NCBI RefSeq assembly: GCF_900115695.1
Contig: NZ_FOXK01000001.1
Location: 124,001-188,000, forward strand
Length of the DNA: 64,000 bases
Direction of reading: 5' to 3'
Source: Ectopseudomonas toyotomiensis
GTDB taxonomy: Bacteria; Pseudomonadota; Gammaproteobacteria; Pseudomonadales; Pseudomonadaceae
Position numbers and translations under genes: made by a program
The notes under the pieces: generated by a model
What the model was told of the DNA's origin: nothing
The model's database searches: none
The model's input: the letters and a program-made list of their open reading frames with translations, nothing else
Shown here: positions 54,775-63,749 of the stretch, piece by piece
Position numbering within the stretch: the first letter of the stretch is position 1
How the letters are laid out: the number at the start of each line of letters is the position of its first letter

Positions 54775-55329
54775 TCAATCCTGCAGCTTCAGATGCGAGG
54801 TATCCGGTGCAGCCGCTGGAGTCGCAGGCTTGGCTTGCCCCATATCGCTACCAACGGGCGCCAGACTGAACTGCGACAGGTCGACCTGTGGCGCGGCAGC
54901 GTCGGGCCTGGCGTCCTGCAGATCGCTGCCTACCGGTGCGATATCGAAATCCGGGGCATCCACATCACTGAATGCGGCCATGTACTCATCTCGGGGGGCG
55001 ACCTGCAGACGCCCCGGCCTGGCCGCGGGCGGTGCGGCTGTCGGTGCAGGTGCCGGCTCTATGGGCGGCGGCGGGGCCAGCCCGACTTCCTCGATCAACG
55101 CATCCATGTCGACGACCTCGACCCGCGCACCGGCACGCTCCAGCGTCGCGCGGTACTTCTCCGCCCCGGCGGCGTCGAGATTGTTCTTGATCACGATGCG
55201 GCGCCCGGAGAACAACTGGGCAATGCGCTGAGCATCGGCCTGGAACAGCTTGGCCATGTTGGCCTTGACCAGCTCCGGCTGGGCGCCCGGCACCAGTTGC
55301 CCGGAGAAGGCGATCTCGTAGCGACTCAT
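54775..55329 (-). CDS. Conserved protein with proline-rich linker and repeated APVGSD motif
   Basis: A 184-residue protein starting MSRYEIAFSG at 55329. Residues 1-75 form a compact alpha/beta domain (KANMAKLFQADAQRIAQLF, then KNNLDAAGAEKYRATLERAG), resembling by memory a conserved family seen in other Gammaproteobacteria. A proline/alanine-rich linker follows (about 87-106). The C-terminal part has two copies of the motif FxxAPVGSD (IAPVGSDLQDARP and LAPVGSDMGQAKP). No signal peptide or membrane segment. Function unknown. Confidence 0.7.
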   Translation of the reverse strand: MSRYEIAFSGQLVPGAQPELVKANMAKLFQADAQRIAQLFSGRRIVIKNNLDAAGAEKYRATLERAGARVEVVDMDALIEEVGLAPPPPIEPAPAPTAAPPAARPGRLQVAPRDEYMAAFSDVDAPDFDIAPVGSDLQDARPDAAAPQVDLSQFSLAPVGSDMGQAKPATPAAAPDTSHLKLQD

Positions 55330-55521
55330 GGTCACACTCCTGTCCTATTCGCCGCTCAGTATGGCGCAGGTTCCTTTGCCCTGACACTGCAGGCGTCTCA
55401 TTCATGCTCTCCCGATTACCAACAACCCGAAACCTCCACAGTATCTCGTTGAAAATAATGAGTGCTTCCCCGTTGCAGCCAAGCGCTTGCTTGTTACACT
55501 GGGACGCAATGGGGGTATGAA

Positions 55522-56019
55522 ATGTTTTCTCAGGCGCAAATGATAAGAATTATCAGCCTATTGATGTTTTTTGGCCTGCTTTCAGGCCTGCCAGGATGCT
55601 CCACCTGGATGACAGGTGGCTTCAAGGACCCGGACGTCCAACTCATCAAAGTTGATGTAGTCAAGGCCAGGCTGCTCGAACAGGAGTTCCGCCTGCGCTT
55701 TCGAATCGACAATCCCAACGGCGTCAGCCTGCCGGTGCGCGGGCTGGACTACAACGTCCATCTCAATGGTATCCAGCTGGCCGAGGGCTACTCCAACGAG
55801 TGGTTCACCGTGCCCGCCCACGGCCACCACACCTTCGAAGTACCGGTGCGCACCAACCTCTGGCGCCATGTGCGGCAGATCGTCAAGGCACTGGAAAAAC
55901 CGGACGTGCCGATTCGCTATAGCCTCAAGGGTGAGGTGAAAACCGGCATGTTGTTCGGCCGAAGCGTGCACATGTCGCGGAATGGCGAGATAATTCCTGG
56001 CGATTTCATCCCCGAATAA
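55522..56019 (+). CDS. LEA type 2 (LEA14-like) lipoprotein
   Basis: A 165-residue lipoprotein with lipobox LPGC and Cys26. The rest is a LEA14-like domain ([20 protein letters not shown] and [20 protein letters not shown]). Such proteins are linked to desiccation and water stress in other organisms and are common as lipoproteins in Pseudomonas. The start at 55522 has GGGGG seven bases upstream and gives a clean signal peptide. It precedes a SEC-C mini gene by 17 bases. Confidence 0.85.
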   Translation: MFSQAQMIRIISLLMFFGLLSGLPGCSTWMTGGFKDPDVQLIKVDVVKARLLEQEFRLRFRIDNPNGVSLPVRGLDYNVHLNGIQLAEGYSNEWFTVPAHGHHTFEVPVRTNLWRHVRQIVKALEKPDVPIRYSLKGEVKTGMLFGRSVHMSRNGEIIPGDFIPE

Positions 56020-56036
56020 CCTGCACGAGTAACACC

Positions 56037-56231
56037 ATGAGCAACCAACCCCACGTCCACGGCCCTGACTGCAACCATGACCACGATCATCACGATCACG
56101 GCCATGTGCACGGCCCGCACTGCAACCATGGCCATCAGGAGCCGGTGCGCAACGCGCTGAAGGATGTCGGCCGTAACGATCCTTGCCCATGCGGCAGTGA
56201 GAAGAAGTACAAGAAGTGCCACGGCGCCTGA
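56037..56231 (+). CDS. Small histidine-rich SEC-C protein
   Basis: A 64-residue protein. Residues 1-39 are extremely histidine-rich ([20 protein letters not shown] region) with several H-x-H and H-x-C motifs suited to metal binding. The C terminus is a SEC-C motif, [17 protein letters not shown] (about 47-63), in which the last ligand is Cys-His. It is the second SEC-C gene within 3 kb, after the ychJ-like gene. The role is unknown, perhaps zinc handling. Confidence 0.8.
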   Translation: MSNQPHVHGPDCNHDHDHHDHGHVHGPHCNHGHQEPVRNALKDVGRNDPCPCGSEKKYKKCHGA

Positions 56232-56238
56232 ACCGCGC

Positions 56239-56703
56239 ATGAGTGCCCTGAACCTCACCCTGCTGCTGATCGGCCTGCTGCTGATCGCAGCGCTGGCCGC
56301 TTATGCCTGGCATCTGTGGCGCCGCGTCTGGGCGAACCAACGCGCCCGTGACGAAGCGCAGCAAGAGCGCCAGCAACGCATCGGCGGTGACCTGAGCATC
56401 CTCGCCAGCAGCCTGCTCGATGAGCAGTTGCCACTGATCGAAGGCTCCATCCGCATCAAGGTGCTGCTTGACAACTATGACAGCGCCCTGAGCAATGACA
56501 GCCGCTGCCAGGTGTTCCATCTGCTCTTCGAAGCCACCGCCGAGGTGCCCACGCATGCGGGCTGGAAAGCCTTGGACAAGGCCGAACGGCGGCGCTTCGA
56601 AAAACGCTTCAACGAGCTGGAACTGCAGCACAAGGCCGCTGCTCGCATCGCTGCACGCTGGTTACTGGACGAAGGACTGAAAGGGTCTCGAGCAAACGCC
56701 TGA
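56239..56703 (+). CDS. DUF2489-family membrane protein
   Basis: A 154-residue protein with one N-terminal membrane anchor (about residues 4-24, [19 protein letters not shown]) followed by a helical cytoplasmic domain ([20 protein letters not shown] and [20 protein letters not shown]), the DUF2489 layout. The start at 56239 overlaps nothing but is eight bases after the SEC-C stop, so the three small genes 55522-56703 may be one operon. Function unknown. Confidence 0.75.
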   Translation: MSALNLTLLLIGLLLIAALAAYAWHLWRRVWANQRARDEAQQERQQRIGGDLSILASSLLDEQLPLIEGSIRIKVLLDNYDSALSNDSRCQVFHLLFEATAEVPTHAGWKALDKAERRRFEKRFNELELQHKAAARIAARWLLDEGLKGSRANA

Positions 56704-56803
56704 GCCCCTCTTGCCAGGCTACGGCAGCCTCATTACCTTGGCGCCTTTGTGGCCGGTCATTGCGCGACCGGCCTCGACCGTCCGCACACCAAGGAACTTC
56801 GCC

Positions 56804-59317
56804 ATGCGCGCGCTGGCCCGCCTGACTCTTGCCGCCTCACTGATCAGCCTCGCCGGCTGCCAGTCCCTGCTCAACAGCCGTTATGCCGACAGCGTGCCAC
56901 CTACCCGTGGCGTTGAGCGCATCCAGGGCGTGGCCGAGAGTGCGTCGGTGCGGCGTAACGCACTCGGCATGCCGCTGATCGAATCGAGCAATTTTCACGA
57001 CGCGCTGTTTACCCTGGGCTACGTGCATGCCGGTGACCGCCTCAGCCAGATGATCGGCATGCGCCTGCTGGCTCAAGGCCGCCTGGCCGAGATGGCGGGG
57101 CCCGGCGTGCTGGAAATGGACCGTTTCATGCGCGCGGTCAACCTGAAAAAGAACGCAGAAATTCTCTACGCCGACGCCTCGCCGCGCCTGAAACGTTTCT
57201 TCGAGGTCTATTCGCGTGGCGTCAACGCCTATATGTTCCGCTACCGTGATCGTATGCCGATGGATCTGGCCGAGTCCGGCTACCGTCCCGAGTACTGGAA
57301 GCCCGAGGACTCGGTGCTGCTGTTCTGCCTGCTCAACTTCGGCTTGGCGGTGAACCTGCAGGAAGAGATCGCCGCGCTGACCATGGCCCAGCAGGTGGGC
57401 ACCGACAAGCTGCCCTGGCTGCTGCCGATCTACCCGGACGAACCGCTGCCCTTCGCCGAGGCGGAAAAACTCGCCGGACTCGACCTCAAAGGCCAATTGC
57501 CAGGCCTGCAGGCGATTTCCCGCACAACCGCGCAGATCGCCGAACAACACATGCTCGGCGTCGCCGCCTCGAACAACTGGGCCATCGCCCCGCAGCGTAG
57601 CCGTGGCGGCAAGAGCCTGCTGGCCAATGACACGCACCTGCCACTGAGCATGCCCTCGCTGTGGAATTTCGTGCAGATCCGCTCGCCCAAATACCAGGCT
57701 GCGGGCGTGTCCCTGGCGGGCGTGCCGGCTGTGGTCGCCGGCTACAACGGCAAGCTGGCGTGGGGCATGACCATGGTCATGGGCGACAATCAGGACATCT
57801 ACCTGGAGCGCATCAAGCGCGAAGGCAGTCGCCTGATGTACCAGGCCGACGGCAAGTGGCTGCCGGTCAGCGAACGCCAGGAGACCTTCTTCATCAAGGG
57901 CCAGCGCCCGATCCGCGAAACGCTTTACGAGACCCGCAACGGGCCGCTGCTCAACTCGGTACTGGGCGAACGCAAGCATATGCTGCAACCCCTGGCGCTG
58001 CAGAGCGGCTACGGCCTGGCGCTGAAAACCACCCAGTTCGAGCGTGACCAGAGCCTCGACGCCTTCTTCGACCTGTCGCGAGCACAGTCGGTGGACCAGG
58101 CCTTCGAGGCGACGCGGGAGATCCGCGCCATGCCGCTGAACATCGTCTTCGCCGACGCCCAGCATATTGGCTGGCAGGTCACCGGGCGCTACCCGAATCG
58201 CCGCGAAGGTCGTGGCCTGCTGCCCTCCCCTGGCTGGGACGAGCGCTACGCCTGGGACGGCTTCGCCGACCCGATGCTGCACCCTTACGATCAGGACCCG
58301 CCGCAAGGCTGGCTGGGCACCGCCAACGAACGTAGCGTGCCGCCCGGTTACGGCATGCAGCTGTCCAGCTCCTGGTACTACCCGGAACGCGCCGAACGTA
58401 TCGCCGAGCTGGCCGGCAATGGCCGTCACGATGGCCGCAGAATGATCGCCATGCAGTACGACCAGACCTCACCCTTCGTCGCCAAACTGCAGGCCATGTT
58501 CAATGAGCCGGCCATGCACGACTCGCTGCGCCAGGCCATCGCGGCCCTGCCGGCTGGCCAGCGCGCACGTGCTGATGAAGCCCTGAAGCGCCTGCTGGCG
58601 TTCGACGGCAAGCTTGCCGCCAGTTCGGCCGATGCCGCCATTTACGGCGCCTTCCTGCATGAAAGCGCACGGCAGATCTTCCTCGACGAGCTGGGCCCGG
58701 ACGACAGCCCGGCATGGAAGGCGCTGGTGCAAACCGCCAACACCTCCTACTCGGCGCAGGCCGATCACCTGCTTGGGCGTGCCGACAGCCCGTTCTGGAA
58801 CGACATCCGCACGCCAGTGCAGGAAGACAAGCCGACCATTCTGGCGCGTAGCCTGGCCGCCAGCATCGAGCTGCTGGAAAGTCGATTGGGCGCCGAGCGG
58901 CGCAACTGGCAATGGGGCAAACTGCACACCTATGAGTGGGTAACCGACACCACGCGCATGGCGCCTTACATGAGCGCCAGCCAGCGCACCAGCATCAACG
59001 CCCTGAAAGGTTATCTGGATCGCGGCCCCTATCCGGCCGGGGGCGACCACAGCACGCTGAACGTCTCCGCCTACGCCTGGGGCCAGGATTTCAACACTTT
59101 CCTGATTCCGGCCATGCGCATCGTGGTGGATTTCGCCGCGGACGAACCCTTGGTCGGCGTCAACAGCTCGGGCCAGTCCGGCAACCCCGCCAGCCCACAC
59201 TATGCTGACGGCATCGAGTCATGGCTCAAAGGCGGCTATATGAGCTTCCCGTTCAAGGCACAGAACCTGGACAAGGTCTACGGCAACCAGCGCCTGTTGC
59301 TCATGCCGGCCAAGTAA
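56804..59317 (+). CDS. Penicillin acylase-family lipoprotein (PvdQ/QuiP-like)
   Basis: An 837-residue N-terminal nucleophile hydrolase. Residues 1-19 form a lipoprotein signal with lipobox LAGC and Cys19. The precursor is expected to cleave itself before Ser256 ([10 protein letters not shown]), giving a large beta chain with Ser256 as nucleophile; the alpha chain holds [18 protein letters not shown] (about 66-83). Family members deacylate acyl-homoserine lactones or other amides. The homoserine lactone role is inferred from family only. AAGGAAC is upstream. Terminator at 59399. Confidence 0.88.
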   Translation: MRALARLTLAASLISLAGCQSLLNSRYADSVPPTRGVERIQGVAESASVRRNALGMPLIESSNFHDALFTLGYVHAGDRLSQMIGMRLLAQGRLAEMAGPGVLEMDRFMRAVNLKKNAEILYADASPRLKRFFEVYSRGVNAYMFRYRDRMPMDLAESGYRPEYWKPEDSVLLFCLLNFGLAVNLQEEIAALTMAQQVGTDKLPWLLPIYPDEPLPFAEAEKLAGLDLKGQLPGLQAISRTTAQIAEQHMLGVAASNNWAIAPQRSRGGKSLLANDTHLPLSMPSLWNFVQIRSPKYQAAGVSLAGVPAVVAGYNGKLAWGMTMVMGDNQDIYLERIKREGSRLMYQADGKWLPVSERQETFFIKGQRPIRETLYETRNGPLLNSVLGERKHMLQPLALQSGYGLALKTTQFERDQSLDAFFDLSRAQSVDQAFEATREIRAMPLNIVFADAQHIGWQVTGRYPNRREGRGLLPSPGWDERYAWDGFADPMLHPYDQDPPQGWLGTANERSVPPGYGMQLSSSWYYPERAERIAELAGNGRHDGRRMIAMQYDQTSPFVAKLQAMFNEPAMHDSLRQAIAALPAGQRARADEALKRLLAFDGKLAASSADAAIYGAFLHESARQIFLDELGPDDSPAWKALVQTANTSYSAQADHLLGRADSPFWNDIRTPVQEDKPTILARSLAASIELLESRLGAERRNWQWGKLHTYEWVTDTTRMAPYMSASQRTSINALKGYLDRGPYPAGGDHSTLNVSAYAWGQDFNTFLIPAMRIVVDFAADEPLVGVNSSGQSGNPASPHYADGIESWLKGGYMSFPFKAQNLDKVYGNQRLLLMPAK

Positions 59318-59398
59318 TGACCGTTCGTCGGGCGGCGCTGAACCTTTCCCTCAGCGTCCCACTCTGAGTAATCGACTTACTCCATAGATCATCGTTTT

Positions 59399-59422
59399 AA
59401 GGCGCCCCTGGCGCCTTTTCTT
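59399..59422 (+). terminator. Terminator of the acylase gene
   Basis: AAGGCGCC and GGCGCCTT pair around CCT, followed by TTTTCTTTT. It lies 82 bases after the acylase stop codon. Confidence 0.85.
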
Positions 59423-59463
59423 TTGCCTGAAGAAAAAAGATGGCTTTTTTCCATCACCGAATG

Positions 59464-59490
59464 GAACTTCCCGGACGACGCAGGCTCAGA
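59464..59490 (+). promoter_or_regulatory. AlgU-type promoter in an orphan position
   Basis: GAACTT (59464-59469) is followed after exactly 16 bases by TCAGA (59486-59490), a good match to the AlgU/RpoE consensus. No gene follows; a terminator begins 29 bases downstream. Confidence 0.4.
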
Positions 59491-59518
59491 GACTATGCAT
59501 CGATTGAAATGCTCCCCT

Positions 59519-59542
59519 GGCGCCTCTGGCGCCTATTTTTTT
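59519..59542 (+). terminator. Second terminator-type hairpin
   Basis: GGCGCC and GGCGCC pair around TCT, followed by TATTTTTTT. It closely repeats the terminator at 59399-59422, including the following TTGCCTG. Confidence 0.75.
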
Positions 59543-59565
59543 GCCTGCAATTCAGAGAGCGCCTG

Positions 59566-59836
59566 CTAGGGTCTGTTGCGGTTTCGACGCTAGCCGCGTT
59601 GCTGCGCCAAATTGCGCCACGCGAGGCGCGGGATGCAGGTAATGGTCGTTCCCTTGCCAAATCCCACAACGACGCATGGCGCAATTTGCCGCGCAACCCG
59701 AAGGGACGGGCCAGTTTTTGCGTGGTACGTCGTTACTCGACGGCTCATTTGGGCAACCAAACTTCGCGTCTCGCGCCTAGCCCCACGCAACAACTGGCTC
59801 CGTCGCGACCGTGCGCGAAACGGCAACAGCCCCTAA
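59566..59836. mobile_element. MITE-like element of 263 bp flanked by CTAR
   Basis: Terminal inverted repeats GGTCTGTTGCGGTTTCG (from 59570) and, read in reverse from 59832, GGGCTGTTGCCGTTTCG match at 15 of 17 positions. The flanks are CTAG (59566-59569) and CTAA (59833-59836), both CTAR, the type of target duplicated by many IS5-related elements. Internal inverted repeats (CCAAATTGCGCCA and TGGCGCAATTTG) add symmetry. No transposase. The right flank contains the nrtR stop codon. Confidence 0.65.
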
Positions 59837-60525
59837 GCCAGCAGGCTGCGGTCGAAGATAAAGGCCTCAGCCTCTTGCGGACGATGCTCCAGCAGGTTCT
59901 GTGGCCGCCCCATCTTCGGATAATTCTTCTCGCCGGTATCACTGATCCAACCCTGCGCCTTCATCCGTTCCAGCCTCCCGCGCAAGGTGGTGTGCTGCAC
60001 CGGCTCGCCCAGACAAGCCTGGAATGCCGTCAGCGCTTCGGTCACGGTAAATCGCGGCGCCAGCAGGTACAGCGGCAGCGAGCTGTACACCGACTTGCCG
60101 CGCAGCCGCTCGGCTGCCAGGCGCACCAATTGCGTATGGTCGAATGGCAACGCCTGCTGCCCTGCAGTGACGCGCGACAGATCGACGAAGCGCAAACTTT
60201 CATCCTGCGGCTCGGCGTCGGGTGCCAGCAGCGCCAGATAGCAGGTGCTCAGCGACCAGCCACGTGGATCTCGCAGACCATTACCCACCGTCGCCACCTG
60301 CTCCAGATACTGCGGTTGCAGGCGTGCCTTGTCCGCCAGCGCACGGGCTGCGGCGGCGTCCAGGCTGGCATCGGCGCAACGACCGTTGACCAGCACGCCC
60401 GGTAGCGCCCATTGCCCGGCGTAGGGTTCGCGCTGGCGACGCAGCAGCAGCACCTGCAACGCCCCCTCCTCGCTCAGGCGCAGGGCAACGATATCCACCC
60501 CGGCCAGCACTTCCACTGCACTCAT
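59833..60525 (-). CDS. nrtR: NrtR-family Nudix transcriptional repressor of NAD genes
   Basis: A 230-residue regulator with an N-terminal Nudix domain (about 1-140; WALPGVLVNGRCADASLD) in which the Nudix box is degenerate, as in NrtR, and a C-terminal winged helix domain (about 145-225; FTVTEALTAFQACLG and RLERMKAQGWI). NrtR binds ADP-ribose, a product of NAD turnover, and then releases DNA. It is divergent from pncA-pncB-nadE. Its stop codon (59833-59835) is at the edge of a MITE-like element. Confidence 0.92.
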   Translation of the reverse strand: MSAVEVLAGVDIVALRLSEEGALQVLLLRRQREPYAGQWALPGVLVNGRCADASLDAAAARALADKARLQPQYLEQVATVGNGLRDPRGWSLSTCYLALLAPDAEPQDESLRFVDLSRVTAGQQALPFDHTQLVRLAAERLRGKSVYSSLPLYLLAPRFTVTEALTAFQACLGEPVQHTTLRGRLERMKAQGWISDTGEKNYPKMGRPQNLLEHRPQEAEAFIFDRSLLA

Positions 60526-60545
60526 CCCGTCCCTTGCTCCTTCAT

Positions 60546-60559
60546 CTACTTATTTCATC
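60546..60559 (-). promoter_or_regulatory. Second NrtR half-site near the nrtR start
   Basis: CTACTTATTTCATC matches the left arm of the main operator, CTACATATTTCATC, at 13 of 14 positions and in the same orientation. It lies 21 bases upstream of the nrtR start codon, 64 bases from the main copy (about six turns of DNA), so it could mediate autoregulation. Confidence 0.5.
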
Positions 60560-60607
60560 TTGACCAATAACTCATATTTTTTCACGCAGGATTTGGTGAA
60601 AACGCTT

Positions 60608-60640
60608 GACTACATATTTCATCAGATGAAATATGTAGTC
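60608..60640. promoter_or_regulatory. NrtR operator overlapping the pncA promoter
   Basis: A perfect 16+1+16 inverted repeat: GACTACATATTTCATC, one central A (60624), and the exact complement. It lies 27 bases before pncA. A promoter-like TTGACT at 60606-60611 with a 17-base spacer to AAATAT at 60629-60634 falls within it, so a bound repressor would block RNA polymerase. Position and symmetry fit an NrtR site. Confidence 0.75.
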
Positions 60641-60666
60641 ACTCACCCACGAGAAGGAGGCGCACC

Positions 60667-61311
60667 ATGAAGATCGCCAGCTTCGACGTCGACGCCCAGA
60701 AAGGCTTCACCCCGCTATGCCCCAGCGAGCTCCCCGTACCCGAGGGCGATGCCATCGTCCCGGCGCTGAACCAACTGGCCGCACGCGCCCAGCTGCGCAT
60801 CGGCAGCAAGGATGCCCATAGCCCGCAGGCGGCCTGGGTCGTCGACACACACGATGAGATGCTGCGCCCCCTGCCGCTGGCCAATGCCGACCTGACCTGG
60901 GTCAGCCACTGCGTACCTGGTACACCCGGCTTCGAATTGCTCGATGGCCTGCCAGCGCCGCTGGATTACGACTACTTCGTGTGGAAAGGTGTTGAGCCGG
61001 ACCTGCACCCTTACGGCGCCTGCTATCACGACCTGGCCGAGAAGCGCAGCACGGGCGTGATCGAATTTCTTCGGCAAAATGGCGTCGACCTTGTACTGGT
61101 CGGCGGCCTGGCCCTGGACTACTGCGTCAAGACCACCGCCCTGCAACTGCGTCGCGCCGGCTTCGAAGTGATCGTGTATCTGCCGGCCTGCCGAGCCATC
61201 GCCAGCGAAACGGCTGAAACCGCCTGCCTCGCCATGCGCGAACAGGGCATCACACTGGCTGCCAGCCTGGAACAGCTGGATGGCACCCTCGCCAAGGAGA
61301 ACCTGCGATGA
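60667..61311 (+). CDS. pncA: Nicotinamidase PncA
   Basis: A 214-residue cysteine hydrolase that converts nicotinamide to nicotinate. Asp9 (DVDAQKGF) and Cys153 ([11 protein letters not shown]) are expected catalytic residues, and the [11 protein letters not shown] segment (about 80-90) is a family hallmark. It is first in the operon, with AGGAGG nine bases upstream. It overlaps pncB by four bases. Expression should be repressed by NrtR. Confidence 0.94.
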   Translation: MKIASFDVDAQKGFTPLCPSELPVPEGDAIVPALNQLAARAQLRIGSKDAHSPQAAWVVDTHDEMLRPLPLANADLTWVSHCVPGTPGFELLDGLPAPLDYDYFVWKGVEPDLHPYGACYHDLAEKRSTGVIEFLRQNGVDLVLVGGLALDYCVKTTALQLRRAGFEVIVYLPACRAIASETAETACLAMREQGITLAASLEQLDGTLAKENLR

Positions 61312-62507
61312 GCGAGAGCATCTTCGCCAACCGCACCGTACAGAATCTGTTGGACACCGATTTCTACAAGCTGACCATGATGCAGGCGGTGCTGCACAAC
61401 TACCCCAATGCCGAGGTGGAATGGGAATTCCGCTGCCGCAGCAGCGAGGATCTGACGCCCTATCTGGCCGAGATCCGCTACCAGATCGAACGCCTCAGTG
61501 AGCTGAGCCTGAGCGTCGACCAGCTGGCCTTCCTCGAACGCATCCCGTTCATCAAGGCGGACTTCATTCGTTTTCTAAGCCTGTTCCGCTTCAACCTGCG
61601 CTACGTGCACACCAGCATCGAAGACGGCCAGTTGAGCATCCGTCTGCGCGGCCCCTGGTTGCACGTGATCCTCTTCGAGGTGCCGCTACTGGCCATCGTC
61701 AGCGAAGTGCGCAACCGCTATCGCTACCGTGAAGTGCTGCTGGAGCAGGCTGCCGAGCGCCTGTACGAGAAGCTCGACTGGCTCAAGGCCGAAGCCTCGC
61801 CGAGCGAACTGGCCGGCTTCCAGCTGGCTGATTTCGGCACCCGCAGGCGCTTCTCCTACCGCGTACAGGAGCAGGCGGTACACATACTCAAGCGCGATTT
61901 CCCCGGTCGCTTCGTCGGCACCAGCAATGTGCACCTGGCCCGCGAGTTCGACCTCAAGCCCATTGGCACCATGGCCCACGAATGGCTGATGGCGCACCAG
62001 CAGCTCGGTCCACGGCTGATCGACAGCCAGATCGCCGCGCTCGACTGCTGGGTGCGCGAATACCGCGGTTTGCTGGGCATCGCCCTGACCGACTGCATCA
62101 CCATGGATGCCTTCCTGGCCGATTTCGACCTGTACTTCGCCAAGCTCTTCGACGGCCTGCGCCATGACTCCGGCGACCCACTGGTGTGGGCGGAAAAAGC
62201 CATCGCCCACTACGAGAAACTCGGCATCGATCCGATGAGCAAGACCCTGGTGTTCTCCGACGGGCTCGACCTGCCCAAGTCGCTGCGGCTCTACCGTGCA
62301 CTTTCCGGGCGAATCCACGTAAGCTTCGGGGTCGGAACCAACCTGACCTGCGACATCCCCGGCGTCGAGCCGATGAACATCGTGATCAAGATGATCGCCT
62401 GCAACGGTCAACCGGTAGCGAAGATTTCCGATACGCCCGGCAAGACCCAATGCCGCGACGAGAACTTCGTCCATTACCTGAAACACGTCTTTCGCGTGAC
62501 CCAGTGA
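61308..62507 (+). CDS. pncB: Nicotinate phosphoribosyltransferase PncB
   Basis: A 399-residue enzyme that makes nicotinate mononucleotide from nicotinate and PRPP. The N-terminal [20 protein letters not shown] (about 16-35), the [20 protein letters not shown] region (about 204-223) with His226 in AHEWL, and the GVGTNLTCD segment near the end are conserved. It overlaps pncA by four bases and lies ten bases before nadE. Confidence 0.96.
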   Translation: MSESIFANRTVQNLLDTDFYKLTMMQAVLHNYPNAEVEWEFRCRSSEDLTPYLAEIRYQIERLSELSLSVDQLAFLERIPFIKADFIRFLSLFRFNLRYVHTSIEDGQLSIRLRGPWLHVILFEVPLLAIVSEVRNRYRYREVLLEQAAERLYEKLDWLKAEASPSELAGFQLADFGTRRRFSYRVQEQAVHILKRDFPGRFVGTSNVHLAREFDLKPIGTMAHEWLMAHQQLGPRLIDSQIAALDCWVREYRGLLGIALTDCITMDAFLADFDLYFAKLFDGLRHDSGDPLVWAEKAIAHYEKLGIDPMSKTLVFSDGLDLPKSLRLYRALSGRIHVSFGVGTNLTCDIPGVEPMNIVIKMIACNGQPVAKISDTPGKTQCRDENFVHYLKHVFRVTQ

Positions 62508-62517
62508 GGAGCCAGAC

Positions 62518-63345
62518 ATGAGCAACCGCCAAGCCGAAATCGCCGCCGCCCTCGACGTGGTGCCGCCATTCGCCGACGACGCTGCGCTGAGTGCAGAAAT
62601 CGAGCGGCGCAAGACCTTCATCAAGAACACCCTGAAGAATTCCGGCCTCAAGGTGCTGGTCCTGGGCATCAGCGGCGGCGTCGACTCGCTGACCGCCGGG
62701 CGCCTGGCCCAGCTTTCGGTCGAGGAGCTGCGTGCCGAAACAGGCGAGACTGCGTACCGCTTCATCGCCGTGCGCCTGCCGCACAACGCTCAGCACGACG
62801 AGCATGACGCCCAGGATTCGCTGAAATTCATCTGCGCCGATGAACAAGACACGGTAAACATCGCCGACAGCGTCTCCGGCCTCGGCGAGCAGGTCACTCA
62901 TTTACAGAAACTCAGCGACGCCCGCCGCGATTTCGTCGTCGGCAACATCAAGGCACGCATCCGCATGGTTGCCCAGTTCGCCATCGCCAACGCCAACAAT
63001 GGCCTGGTGATCGGCACCGATCACGCTGCCGAGGCGGTGATGGGTTTTTTCACCAAGTTCGGTGACGGCGCCTGCGACCTCGCTCCGCTGTCCGGCCTGG
63101 TGAAGAATCAGGTACGTGCCATTGCCAAGCACCTGGGTGCTCCGCAGCACCTGGTGATGAAAACGCCGACCGCTGACCTGGAAGAGCTGCGCCCAGGCAA
63201 ACCAGACGAGGAGGCGCATGGCGTCACCTACGCCGAAATCGACGCCTTCCTGCATGGCGAGAAAGTCAGTGACGAGGCCTATGCCACCATCGTTCGCACC
63301 TACGACAACACACGCCACAAACGCGAACTGCCGCTGGTGCCCTGA
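62518..63345 (+). CDS. nadE: Ammonia-dependent NAD synthetase NadE
   Basis: A 275-residue enzyme that amidates nicotinate adenine dinucleotide to NAD using ammonia and ATP. The PP-loop SGGVDS is at residues 52-57, and [19 protein letters not shown] (about 164-182) is the substrate-binding signature. There is no glutaminase domain, so it depends on free ammonia. It completes the salvage operon and is followed by a terminator. Confidence 0.96.
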   Translation: MSNRQAEIAAALDVVPPFADDAALSAEIERRKTFIKNTLKNSGLKVLVLGISGGVDSLTAGRLAQLSVEELRAETGETAYRFIAVRLPHNAQHDEHDAQDSLKFICADEQDTVNIADSVSGLGEQVTHLQKLSDARRDFVVGNIKARIRMVAQFAIANANNGLVIGTDHAAEAVMGFFTKFGDGACDLAPLSGLVKNQVRAIAKHLGAPQHLVMKTPTADLEELRPGKPDEEAHGVTYAEIDAFLHGEKVSDEAYATIVRTYDNTRHKRELPLVP

Positions 63346-63368
63346 GCGCCGCAGGGCGGAAAGAAAGA

Positions 63369-63391
63369 GCCGGGCATCGCCCGGCTTTTTC
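63369..63391 (+). terminator. Terminator of the pncA-pncB-nadE operon
   Basis: AGCCGGGC and GCCCGGCT form a perfect 8 bp stem around ATC, followed by TTTTT. Confidence 0.92.
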
Positions 63392-63405
63392 GTCTGCACT
63401 GCAAA

Positions 63406-63618
63406 TCAATGCCACTCCCCGGCAATGCGCTCTGCTGGCGCGGCGAGGCGCTCGAAAACCTCACGTGGCCGACACTGGGCCACCGGCGCCGGCGGCGGTT
63501 GATCGGGCAATGTCGGCTCACCCGGCTCCTGCGGCGGCACGGGTCTTCCTGGCTGATCAGGGATATCGGGTTCGGGCTGGCCGGGAATTCCTCCCGCATT
63601 GAGATCGAGCAAAGACAT
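63406..63618 (-). CDS. Small proline-rich protein of unknown function
   Basis: A 70-residue protein starting MSLLDLNAGG at 63618, with AGGAG seven bases upstream. Residues 11-50 are rich in proline, glutamate and glutamine with a repeated P-x-x-P rhythm (IPDQPGRPVPPQEPGEP). Short helix-forming C terminus (REVFERLAAPAERIAGE). I do not recognise a family. The good ribosome binding site and separate transcription unit support a real gene. Confidence 0.55.
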   Translation of the reverse strand: MSLLDLNAGGIPGQPEPDIPDQPGRPVPPQEPGEPTLPDQPPPAPVAQCRPREVFERLAAPAERIAGEWH

Positions 63619-63704
63619 GAGTCGTTCTCCTGAACGTGGGCTGTTGTAGATGGAGCCCCACAGGAGCAGGAAATTCAGGCTATCCGACCAAACGCTAGCG
63701 CGCA

Positions 63705-63729
63705 CAAAAAAGCCGGGCTAAGCCCGGCA
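63705..63729 (-). terminator. Terminator of dcd
   Basis: GCCGGG and CCCGGC pair around CTAAG (stem extendable to 8 bp), followed on the minus strand by TTTTTTTG. It lies directly after the dcd stop codon. Confidence 0.88.
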
Positions 63730-63749
63730 TTCTGGCAACGCTTCGGCGA

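Larger units (their letters stand above)
59318..59565. other. Intergenic region between the acylase gene and the MITE-like element
   Basis: Together with the adjoining element, this makes 515 bases between two genes. The part to 59565 holds two near-identical GC-rich hairpins, a small A/T hairpin (GAAAAAAG and CTTTTTTC around ATGG at 59433-59452), and an AlgU-type promoter. No credible coding frame is present. Confidence 0.7.
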
